A DNA stretch of 64,000 bases from NCBI RefSeq assembly GCF_037392515.1, contig NC_090285.1, positions 6,017,501-6,081,500 of the forward strand, written 5' to 3'. This stretch comes from Haliotis asinina. Taxonomy: Eukaryota > Mollusca > Gastropoda > Lepetellida > Haliotidae. Positions 22,488 to 34,800 of this stretch are shown here, piece after piece (the stretch's first letter is position 1; every line of letters begins with the position of its first letter). A program made the translations under genes and the position numbers. The notes beneath the pieces are model-generated. The model saw nothing but the letters and a program-made list of their open reading frames with translations. It did no database searches and was not told the DNA's origin.

Positions 22488-25000
22488 CAAAACTATGTGA
22501 TGCCATGATCATACCACACATCATAAGCACACCACATCATGTGACATGATAAAACATTATATCAACTCAGGGGAGATCAAGGTCAAAACATGTGGGGCCA
22601 TGGTAAAATCAAGTGATATCACAAACACATCTAGATACTTCATGATCAAATCAAGTAACATCATGATCAAACCACAATATAATCACACACAGTATAATCC
22701 ATAGCATCAAAACCCAGAATGTATTGACATTATATTGTGATGCTGTTCACTACATTAAGGCATAAATGGCCTCCAACCAACTTCAACGAAGTTGAAAGGA
22801 AACCATCATAGTAATTTGACATTAATTCAATACATTAATTTTTGACACTATTCACACATGTTCCATTACACTTTGACTGTTGTGTTACTCCATCACAAGT
22901 CTTCATCAAGGAGTGAAGGTCAGCTGTGGCAAGAATGGACATGCTGCGCTCTTCATGACCTGGAGTTTTCTGTGCTGTAATTTACAGCTCACATCACCTA
23001 GTTTTTGCTGATTTTGAAATAAATACACAATAATGTGAGAAAATAATCTACACAATTTTGGATTTTGTCTTTGATTATTAGCAAATTAATTTCAGATTGA
23101 CTATGAAATACCGTGGAAGCTGTCCAAACCGGCATCTGTCTATTCTGGTAAGCTGTCAACACCAGGCATAAAATCTCAGTCCCATTTGTGGCTTTTACAC
23201 TTATCATCAGCTCTCCAATCCGGTACTTTGTCTAAAATGGATCGTTTCTTCAGTCCCGATGAGTGCTGGTTTAGACAGCTTCCACTGTAGTTCATTCTGG
23301 CTCAAGTTTCTCAATCCCTTTGTTTCAGTTATGATCATCAACAATGGGGCATTGTAATACATGTCATCATAACCTAATTGCATAGATTTATGCTCATTAT
23401 GTACCTTTAAGGCAAATTATTACTTACATACAAACACAGACAATAACAAAAACTAATTCTCCAACTGATGACCATAAAGATACTCAAAAATAGAAAAAAA
23501 TAAACAAAATTAACATTCTGTGAAAGGAGGTTTGATGCAGTATAAAGGCATCAGGTTAACCCCCACAATTTCACAACATTAAAAGATTGTGTTGTTACCC
23601 TGTATGGCTTTAAGGGGGTGAAATAAAAGCTGGTCATTCTGGAACCACTATGTTGTTTATGTTCTGTGTGGTAACTGTCAGCTGTCACTGTAAAACAATC
23701 TAAGCAGGAGATGCTCCACACATGTGCATGCACATCATTGTATAAGGGAGATAACTCTGAATGCTATGTAAAGGCACAATGTCACGCTTTTTTGGCAATA
23801 TCTTGGGCCATAATATATATATACTGGGGTAAAGCATTCACCTTAACTTCCTACTGATGCAATAAAAGACTTATCATCTCTTACAACTTGCCTGAAAACA
23901 ATGACTGAAACTTTGAAGGGAACAGCTTCAAAACAGATAACACTTGCCATTTATGGAATGTAAACATTGCTCCATGCATCAAAAATATCACGTGGTGATG
24001 TTGGTGTGTGCTGATCTGGCCTCAATCACAGTTGTGTTAGAGGGTATTCATAAACAGTATTTCAACGGATATAACTCAGTGGTGTTCGCTTGAAATAAAG
24101 TTTGGTCGAAAGAGAGAATGAGTCCATTTAATGCAATGCTGCATTAATTCATTAATTTTTTCGAAATAAACTATATAGTAGCTATGCTGGGGGCTGATTG
24201 TTAGCATTAATGAGAGAAATGCAATAGTGATTTTTAAAGATATGGTGTGATAGTGTGCCTTTAAGCTCCTTCCATCAAACCTCTACAAACACCATTACAA
24301 AAAATAAGAAATGTTCCTGTGCAGTTGCTCAGTATTACGTCATGTTATCTGATCTGTTTACATCTGCTATATATAAAAAAGAACATAAATAATTAGTAAT
24401 CTCGAAGTCTACGAAATCTAGAGAACCTATAATCAACACGACTGCATACAGTTGTACAATATCACATAACAAGACAACCATTTCATGGTACCTCTCATCT
24501 GAATATCCACTAATGTATGAAAAATGGTATAAATATCGATCTTCCTGAATATACAGTATAATGGTCATATTATAAGGCAAAGTTCAGCAAATCATTGTCT
24601 GTACAAATCCCACATGACACGACAGATCTGGGCAGGGCTGACAAAAGCAGTATGTATACACCATGTCACACAGAGGTGACTAGTTGGTAAGAAAATAGCT
24701 TTACAAAGTTATACAATGATTAATATGCTACACTCATGACATTATTTTGACTTAAAAAAACATGAAAACAGCCAGCATCATGTAGAAGATTCACTGAACA
24801 CAGCTACAAGTGTTCACTATAACAAAACTATATAACTAACTTTAATTTGAAAGAAAATGTATTGAGAGTGAGTGAGTGAGTGTGAGAGAGAGCGAGTGAG
24901 GTCAATGCCTATAGTAATGTAATGACAGAGCCCAAGTGGGGTTTCATGGGGTTCAAAATTCCTGGATCCGCTCATGTTCCCGGTGTGCTAAAAAAACCAT

Positions 25001-25163
25001 GGGTGAGTGAATGAGTTTAGTTTTATGCCACTTTAAGGCAATATTCCATCAATATCACAGTTGGGGACACCAAGAATGGGCTTGACATATCGTACCCATG
25101 TGGGAAATGAAACATGGGTCTTTGGAGTGCCAACCAAATGATTTAACCACAAGGCTCCCACAG
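25001..25163 (-). mobile_element. tRNA-derived SINE, family 1
   Basis: Read on the + strand: GTGAGTGAATGAGTTTAGTT, GCAATATTCCATCAATATCA, GTACCCATGTGGGAAATGAA, then GATTTAACCACAAGGCTCCC, the complement of a tRNA-like box A. Near full length. Confidence 0.75.
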
Positions 25164-26840
25164 CACTCCTACACTATCAGGAGCTACAACAACCCAACAG
25201 CAACAGCTAACAACATTCACAAGACACACAGCAGGTCTACAATATACCAAAATACCCACAAACACTAAAGAATTAAAAAGAAAACATCCAAAATACTGGC
25301 AGTAACTATTTGGCAAAGTAACTTTGACCTTTGTGATGGGCATCAATACAAACATGTCTCAATTAAATAATCTATCCTGAATTCACCAACCCTGATCCAT
25401 TGTTGGAGGTATTTCAAATGTATTCCCCTTAAAGATGAGCTGAACTCTCCCAACACTGCATGCGAAAAATGTTCCAAAAGAATATCAAGTATTGTATCTA
25501 CCTTTACTACTGAGATCTGTACAAGTTGTATTGTATGGTATTACAGTCTGTCCCTAGGCACAGCTTTAATTCAAATTCCAGCTTCACCCTTATGCACAAA
25601 TGAGGTAGAATTACATTCATGTCACAGTGTTTCCTAAGTTCACGGACTCCTCATACTGAGTGAGTCTGGCTTATCAGACTGAACAGTGCTTGAGTTATAA
25701 CTCCACCTGTCAGGTACCTGTTGGACAAATCCTGAACTGATGCAGGTGTTAAACAATTAGTGAAGTCGGGTATTGGTGCTGACCAGGCTGGACACAAACC
25801 GGTAGATAGGGTGGACTTGAATCCATGGTAACAGGTTCCTAGTAGGGCTGGGATAGTTACCTGAGTATACAGGTCAGGTAAATAATTTTATCTACCTGGG
25901 TCCTGAAAACACTACCTGAAACCATTTCATCACCTGCTCATCATGCGAAAGTGATAGTCTAATACATTACGTAAATTCATAGAATTAAAAATATCAAACA
26001 AAAACCTTACAGTGTCACTGACCCAATGGCTTGGACAAAGATTTAGCCAGTTTAGCCAATAATTATTTTGTGTTTATTTTGCTGCCATGACTGCCACATA
26101 AGTAAGATATTACTCAAAATAACGCTGTAAAGGGTTTCCAGGCTGGGTAATGCTAAATCAGGTTCCAAGGTCAAAATTTCTACCTGTCCAAGCCCAAGCC
26201 ACTTCCTGGTGCACCGAAGAGACGACTGGGTCACACCTTCGATTTCACTTTAAGATTTATCAGCGCTCTCAACACAATATGTCTAATATTTATTGTGAAA
26301 ATTATGCTGGTACTATTCACCCTGGAATGTATGCTTAATATTAGCAAAAACAAGGCATGTCCTCAGGATCAGTCTAATAAAGAAAAACATTATGGCGAAA
26401 CATAATGACAACCGACTGTACCTGAAGATGACCCCTGTTATACCCAATTGTTATAACTGACTGCTATAGCTGACTGTTATACGAGACTGTTATAGATGAC
26501 GATTATACAGGACTGTTATACAACACAGCTAATTAGATACGTTTCACTAAATGGCTAGGAAGGCTTCATAACAGGAATAAACACTCCTCAGTGTTACGAG
26601 ATTCTACTAGTATCTACTATTCCAGGAGAATATATTAGTCAGTTGGTAAGTTGGGCGCATTAAGCATCTAGCTGTATTTTTTTTGTATTTCAAATGTACA
26701 GGTATTTTACAGATGCACTGTCACAGACAAAGCTGTCTGCCTCAGCGTAATGCATTGGACACCATACATACTGAGTCATCAGTTATGATAATCACAAGGA
26801 CTAATGAAAAAACAGCTCTAAATAATATAAAAAAAACAAA

Positions 26841-26982
26841 GAGTGAGCAAGTTTGGGTTCTATGCAGTTTTCAGCAATATTCCAGCCATATCGAGGTGGG
26901 GTAAACCAGGAATGGACTTCACACATTGTACCCATGTGGGGAATCGAAGCTGGGTCATTGGCATGGCAAGTGAATGTTTAAA
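26841..26982 (-). mobile_element. tRNA-derived SINE, family 1
   Basis: GAGTGAGCAAGTTT, TCAGCAATATTCCAGCCATA and TTGTACCCATGTGGGGAATC are in the family order; the tRNA-like head is worn. Confidence 0.7.
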
Positions 26983-28236
26983 GGAAAGAGTACACCAAAA
27001 AATCACTCTTTCTTATGAAGACCAAAATTGAATTTTTTAATTACTTAATATCAATGTTTGAAAATAAACACTGATTTTCCTTAGAATGAATGTATAAACT
27101 GCACTAAAAGTGCTGAAATGTTATGCCATTATGAGGCCTCTGTTTGCCTAATTACACAGGTGGGAGTTACCATCCTTTATTTATATTGCAGACTGGTCTC
27201 CTGTCTCGTCCCAAAGATGTAAATACTGACATTACTCATCTGAAAACACAAAAGTAAAAAAAATACAAAAGAAGCATTAGAACTGAAAATGTAAGCAGCA
27301 AGATAATTGAGTGTATTTTCATTCATCACCTCACCTCAATGAAAATATCAAATATATATAGCAGTGTTGACATACATATGACATCTCTATTGGGAAGCGA
27401 CTTTCTCAAAATGGCCTGCTCACGGACACGAGTACACAGGATGTTTGGAAGGAAATGCTTGTTGTTTCAAGCAATGTATATGCATAAATGTGCCATGTAA
27501 GGAGTAAAACATATTCTGACAATCTGTTGGTTGGTATTTTCACTTTGTTTTCAATGTGAACAAGGGCAAGTAGCCTGCATGAGACACAAGAACCACACCT
27601 ATACCTACACCATGTGAAATGGCTCTAATAAGATCAAATGATGTCATTTGGTTATCATTTGGACATCATTTCCAAGGGACATAAGCCATGTTGTATTCTT
27701 TGTGGTCATAGACCACTCGGTTAATGTAAAAACTTTGAATGGATATAACTAAAAAATAGATGTGTTGCTCCTGCTATCTGTATTGTTTTGTTAAAACTAC
27801 TTGACAAACATTTCTCATGATAAAAGAGTGGAAGACAAAACATTTAATGTTTATGTAAACTTGCCCTTGACCACTGGGCTACACCACCAAGCACAAGAAT
27901 AAGTATGGGTAAGTAGATAGAGAGGTAGAGACAGATTAAAGGAAAGGAAATGCTACAATTTGCTGAAACATAACTGCAGCTTAATGTTAAGCTGGTGACA
28001 CATTAGTTAATAGTAAACAGCCAATGACTGTCATCTTGATTTTCGGTCAACACTGTCCCTTTGACACCTGTTGAAAAACATGACCTGCATGGAGAACATT
28101 GGCTTCTTAATGCACTAGCTTAACTGTTGTAAATTCTATTGTCTTAAAACATTTACACTCACAGTAGTTATTGTTATCCCACTGACTCAATGTGTGTAAT
28201 ATATGTCAGTGCCCAAATAAATTCCAATGACTTATA

Positions 28237-28588
28237 TGTTGCTGTCCATGTGATGACCCAAGGTAAATGTTGCTGTCCATGTGATGACCCAAGGTAAATG
28301 TTGCTGTCCATGTGATGATCCAAAGTAAATGTTGCTGTCCATGTGATGACCCAAGGTAAATGTTGCTGTCCATGTGATGATCCAAAGTAAATGTTGCTGT
28401 CCATGTGATGACCCAAGGTAAATGTTGCTGTCCATGTGATGATCCAAAGTAAATGTTGCTGTCCATGTGATGACCCAAGGTAAATGTTGCTGTCCATGTG
28501 ATGACCCAAGGTAAATGTTGCTGTCCATGTGATGACCCAAGGTAAATGTTGCTGTCCATGTGATGACCCAAGGTAAATGTTGCTGTCC
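28237..28588. repeat. 31-bp minisatellite, about 11 copies, just beyond the TMEM135 stop
   Basis: Units of AAATGTTGCTGTCCATGTGA plus TGACCCAAGGT; some carry TGATCCAAAGT instead. The array lies about 150 bases past the stop codon, in the probable TMEM135 3' UTR. As 31 is not a multiple of 3, the three - strand frames each cycle through the same 31-residue repeat without a stop. Confidence 0.9.
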
Positions 28589-28740
28589 ACAATGTATCGA
28601 TAGTGAATCAACAGGTCAAACACTGGTGTGTAAATGTAACCAGATATCATCTGGTGTCCTGGTGTGCCAGCACTGATGAAACATTGTCCTGATATATCAA
28701 CTCCTATGTGAATACAAGGGCACTAGGAAGTGTCCTGTCA

Positions 28741-28861
28741 TCAACTGGTGGGAGGTTTGATGGTTGAGAACCTTGGGTCATAGGTAGGCCAGTAGTCTGG
28801 AAACATCAATGAGGAATGAGTCCCGAACACGTCCAGCAGTCTCCGGTTGATATGGCAGAAT
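28741..28861 (-). CDS. TMEM135: TMEM135 last coding exon
   Basis: Acceptor TTGTTTCCAG before 28861, entry in phase 2, stop TGA at 28741-28743. Encodes FCHINRRLLDVFGTHSSLMF and on to DPRFSTIKPPTS. The RRLLDVFGT and DPR motifs match the vertebrate C-terminus (NRKVLDVFGTG, DPRY). Confidence 0.9.
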
Positions 28862-31800
28862 CTGGAAACAATTATCACCACATTGAACTAGACAACACAA
28901 ACAGAGGTATGAAAATCAACATGTCTGACAGAATACACAAGGTTAATTCAATTCAGCATAATTCTAAGTGTTATTAGAGATATATTTCAGGACCAGTTCT
29001 TTCAATACATACTTACGTTTATTGGAAATCAGTGAAGTTTCTTTTCAAAGATGGTACACACAAAGTTCAATGACATGTGGATGAATATGATTTTAGAAAG
29101 AGTAGAAAGTTTTCAACCCATGACCTTGATCCTATTTTATGATATGCCAAAAAATTCCACAGGGCTATTTCAAAGCCCTTGAAATAATAACTGCATTAAC
29201 ATAATAGACATTAGAAAGATCCTTGACAGTAGACCTAAAGCAGCTGTATGCAGTGAGGCAGCCAAAAAGGGCTGGAATCTGAACTGACAGAGCCAGATCC
29301 ACGCACAAGTAAGGGAGGCACCTTTGCACTGTAAATAGCAGGTGCCTCTCAATGAGACTGAATGTTCTGCTGTGGTTAGCAGTTGTCCCTCAGTGAGTCT
29401 TTGAATCTTGTGCTGTGATTAGCTGGTGCTTCTCAGTAAGATAGTGAATGTTATGCTCTGATTAGCTGGTCAGTCTCAGTGAGATTGTGAATGTTGTGCT
29501 TTGATTAGCAGGTGCCCCTCAGTGAAAAAGTAAATGTTGTGCTGTGATTAGCTGGTGAGTCTCAGGGAGACTTTGAATGTTGTGCTTTGACTAGCAGGTG
29601 TCCCTCAGTGAGTCTTTGAATGTTGTGCTGTGATTATCTGATGCCTCTCAGTAAGATAGTGAATGTTGTGCTGTGATTAGCTGGCAAGCCTCAGTGGGAT
29701 TGTGAATGTTGTGCTTTGATTAGCAGGTGCCCCTCAGTGAGTTTGTGAATGTTGCACTGCAATTAGCAGGTGCCCCTCAGTGTACCTGTTGTACATCTAT
29801 TCATGCAACAATGTGATTGTACTTACTTTTCATGGGTGACCCGTACCAGGAACTTCCAGTATGCTGGCCGCAGTGAGTGAGGCTCCAAAACCGCCTGGGG
29901 AGAAGTCAACACTTTGTAACTAACACTATATCGGCACTGTGACACCAGATAGGTGGAAGGAGGAACATGAATGAGTTATGAGACTTGATACAGATTTGTT
30001 TCAAATCATATTTGTAAATGCAAATGTAAATTTGATTAATGTATTTTATAAGCAGTACTAAGTGGCCGGAATCTACTTCAACAATGCTTAAGATAGTAAT
30101 AAGGGACTGCTAATACATTGCGCTTGTGACTATCTTAGCACTAAGAGAGCTGACAAAATTTATGCCCATGACAACAAGTTTGTCAGGGCTTTTAAAATCA
30201 TGAATGTAGTGCAAACTTTACATTCTACATCAGATGACTTCTAATGGCAGTTTGTACAGCCACAACTCACAGCATGGAAGGCTACAGCTGTTGACACTGA
30301 GTAGATAAGAATATCAGCACACTTGATGTAAGGGAGATAACCAGCATGGATCCCCTTGAAGTACAGCATCTGTAACACAGTGTTCCTTACATAGAAGTTT
30401 TTGTGTTTTGGGATGATAAACAACCTGTATCTGGGCATTCTGTGTATCTGGCCTTGCTGAGCTAATTACTGAGTGTCTATTCCTAACTGATGGTGTAGTA
30501 TCCTTTACGACAATGTCCCTCTTAATGTAATACTAATGCATAGTAACAATACCCTTTCAGTGCTGATTAAAGAACACGTAGTATCCTTTACGACAATGGC
30601 CCTCTTAATGTAATACTAATGCATAGTAACAACAATACCCTTTCAGTGCTGATTAAAGAACACATAGTATCCTTTACGACAATGTCCCTCTTAATGTAAT
30701 ACTAATGCATAGTAACAACCATACCCTTTCAGTGCTGATTAAAGAACACATAGTATCCTTTACAACAATGGCCCTCTTAATGTAATACTAATGCATAGTA
30801 ACAACAATACCCTTTCAGTGCTGATTAAAGAACACATAGTATCCTTTACAACAATGGCCCTCTTAATGTAATACTAATGCATAGTAACAACAATACCCTT
30901 TCAGTGCTGATTAAAGAACACATAGTATCCTCTACGACAATGGCCCTCTTAATGTAATACTAATGCATAGTAACAACCATACCCTTTCAGTGCTGATTAA
31001 AGAACACATAGTATCCTTTACGACAATGGCCCTCTTAATGTAATACAAATGCATAGTAACAACAATACCCTTTCAGTGCTGATTAAAGAACACGTAGTAT
31101 CCTTTACGACAATGGCCCTCTTAATGTAATACTAATGCATAGTAACAACAATACCCTTTCAGTGCTGATTAAAGAACACGTAGTATCCTTTACGACAATG
31201 TCCCTCTTAATGTAATACTAATGCATAGTAACAACAATACCCTTTCAGTGCTGATTAAAGAACACATAGTATCCTTTACGACAATGGCCCTCTTAATGTA
31301 ATACTGATGCATAGTAACAACAATACCCTTTCAGTGCTGATTAAAGAACACATAGTATCCTTTACGACAATGGCCCTCTTAATGTAATACTAATGCATAG
31401 TAACAACAATACCCTTTCAGTGCTGATTAAAGAACACGTAGTATCCTTTACGACAATGGCCCTCTTAATGTAATACTAATGCATAGTAACAACCATACCC
31501 TTTCAGTGCTGATTAAAGAACACGTAGTATCCTTTACGACAATGTCCCTCTTAATGTAATACTAATGCATAGTAACAACAATACCCTTTCAGTGCTGATT
31601 AAAGAATACATAGTATCCTTTACGACAATGGCCCTCTTAATGTAATACTAATGCATAGTAACAACCATATCCTTTCAGTGCTGATTAAAGAACACATAGT
31701 ATCCTTTACGACAATGGCCCTCTTAATGTAATACTAATGCATAGTAACAACAATACCCCTTTCAGTGCTGATTAAAGAACACATAGTATCCTTTACGACA

Positions 31801-34800
31801 ATGGCCCTCTTAATGTAATACTAATGCATAGTAACAACAATACCCTTTCAGTGCTGATTAAAGAACACAACGTATCCTTTACGACAATGGCCCTCTTAAT
31901 GTAATACTAATGCATAGTAACAACTCCCTCTTAATGTAATACTAATGCATAGTAACAACAATACCCTTTCAGTGCTGATTAAAGAACACATAGTATCCTT
32001 TACGACAATGGCCCTCTTAATGTAATACTAATGCATAGTAACAACAATACCCTTTCAGTGCTGATTAAAGAACACATAGTATCCTTTACGACAATGGCGC
32101 TTGGCATACCTCGGCCATCTTGGTGGCTGTGTAGAGGGCAATGGTTGTACTCTTGTACCACAGCATGGACCAGCCTGCAACAAACCCAGACAGCAGTCCA
32201 TGGAAGCTGCTGTCACGGTTACGGACCCACCGCAACACACAGTTCACCAGCTGCAACACACAATCTCACATGAGTGTCGGGTAAAACTCAGAGACATGCT
32301 GATGAGTTATAAACAAGGATGGCATCAATGGATGAGATTCTATTTATCTTCTTACATCATCCCCCCAATATTTTCATTTGCAATCCGTATTCCACGTTAT
32401 TGAAGAAAGCTTGATTGTGATTGTCTGTCTGACAACAGGTATCCTTGTTACAACTGACAACTCTTTACATTTAAACTTTTTCACACAAGATCCTGTAGAT
32501 GAAAACCATGATCGATCAACATCATAGCCATTGACACATTACAACGACTGCTGAAAAATTAGACATCTCCTATTCATATACTTGAAACCTCTAAAACAAT
32601 CAGTCCAAAATACAAATATGAGGAGGCCCATGAAGGAACCTGGATAGAATAGGCCTTCAGCAACCCATGCTTGCCATAAAAGGTGACTGTACTTGTCGTA
32701 GGAGGCAACTAACGGGATCAGGGGGTCAGGCTCGCTGACTTGGTTGACACATGTCATTGGTTCCCTATCGATGATCGTGCTGTTGATCACTGGATTGTCT
32801 GGTCCAGACTCGATTAGTTACAGACCGCTGCCATATAGCTGGAATATTACTGAATGCGGCGTAAAACTAAAACTAAACTCGCTCACTCAAATATGAGGTA
32901 TCTTAATTCTCTAGAGAAGAACTACGTCAGACTTCAAACACAGTAGGTTTACATAATAAATAAGCTGTGTCTCGGATGTATAAAAGTACAGATAGCCAGC
33001 TTCAGTGACAGATAAGTGATATTGTGTGACTGTGACATCATGGTAACTGATGTCACAATGGTCTTAAAGCTTTGTTATTCAAATTCATTGTATCCAAGTC
33101 TCCTTGGAGAGATTATTTGATCTCACAACAGTGGCACCAGTAGATATCAGTGATTGATGAAAAATATTTGTATCTACTTGTATTGATATGGAATTCACTG
33201 TTAAGACAAATTACAAAAAATAGAATGTACATTAACACTCATTGTGAACAACTGAACACATTGTACCCTTAGCAAAAATTGTAAAATGTCTTGCTTGTTT
33301 TGAGTGCTGTCAACAGTTATCTCCCTTTGACCATATCTCCTTACAAAATGTTGCTGTGGTTGCCTACTTGTGTTTTACCCATTCAGTGTCTGTGACAAAC
33401 ACTTGACAGATTGCCATATTCACCGGCACTATTACACAAATGGTTTAATAACTGCTTCAGTCACTCATGAATTGTCAGTTCTGGTTTTACACACCCTGAA
33501 TAATGCTGAGAAAGAACCCAGGAAGGCACCGAGTCTGACATTGTCTTTACTGAACAGAGCATCAAACAGTAGTCTGGGTTGTTTGTGGAGTCTTGTTAGA
33601 GCTGACAGCAGTTTCACACCAGCCTGAATCGCATAGCCCATTCCAAATAGTCTGTAACAGCCCTGTAACATAGAGTGAGTGAGTGAGTGAATTATGACAG
33701 CAGTACAGCCAGTATTGAGTTGCCAGTCTGAAACTGTAGCAGATCTGAGATGAATACATGGCATGTTTTATGGATAACAACTTCTTTTATTCTTTTTCAT
33801 GACATTTCAAAGCTAATTCTTGTTTCATTATTTTGCTTTTTCATTCACCTCATTATGGAGCAGGAATGAGCCATAAAACATGACATGTTATCATGTTCAT
33901 TAGACTTCTAAATGCCTTTCAAGAAGATCTGAGAGATGACAGGAGTCTGTCACTGCTGACGCATTCTGAATTCTACCACTCACTAAATGCCAATAATGTA
34001 ATTTCACAAAATTATGTCACATGAACCTACAGATGTACAGCCTATAGATGCACAGCCATCTCGTGAAAAACGATAAACTCTGAAAATAATGTTCAATAAT
34101 TTCATATGCCTATAAACACCATCCAGAGTTTATTGATAAATAGATATTTTATGCAGCAATTACCAATTAGTGTCACCACTCAATTACTGAATGGTTGTGT
34201 TGATTACCTAATGTTGTAACAACCCGTTGTGATCCATTAGCAGACTCTTATCTTACAGTTTCCTGTTGTAACTTGGCACAGTCATGTAGATGAAAGCATT
34301 GATGCTATGTACGTAACAGTGATTTATCAAGGATTCAAATCTTTTAGGGATGACTGAAAAGAGCCTGGTGGATTGTTTTGATGGAGCAGGTTCCTTTATT
34401 TATTTTAACAGAATATTTGACAAGGTCCACAAACATCCCCCAGTGATGCTTGAGTCACTAGATCCAATTGGTGTTGAAGGTGTCCTTCTGGGATAAAACG
34501 TCTTCCACAGAGGAGCTAATGTCATAATCAGTTTAGTGGATAAACCAAAACTCATCATTTTGCACAACAGAATCTGCTTCTTCAAAATGATTTCCTGACG
34601 TCATCCAACTGTCAACGCATGGTGCTCTCACATATTGTGTTTTATTTCACATAACTATACTGCTCCCTCAAAAGTCTTCTGCACCATTTGACGACACTCA
34701 ACACTGTGTCCCACCAAGTGATAGATGTGAGCACATACAGTGATAACAAGACTGACATGACCTTGTTGGTGAACCTTCCTCGGATCACAGGTGGGGGAAC

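Larger units (their letters stand above)
21061..28236. other. CpG-poor region beyond the TMEM135 stop codon
   Basis: No coding exon was supported here on either strand. It holds two family 1 SINEs, a 23-bp tandem repeat and AT-rich sequence. Composition is like the TMEM135 introns, so it may be transcribed 3' sequence. The nearest canonical - strand polyadenylation signals below the stop lie near 27177, 26069 and 21408. Confidence 0.4.

Noticed and set aside
28200-32100. Regular repeat arrays that might suggest a CRISPR
   Set aside because: Units are contiguous with no unique spacers, in an animal intron or 3' UTR; they are minisatellites.
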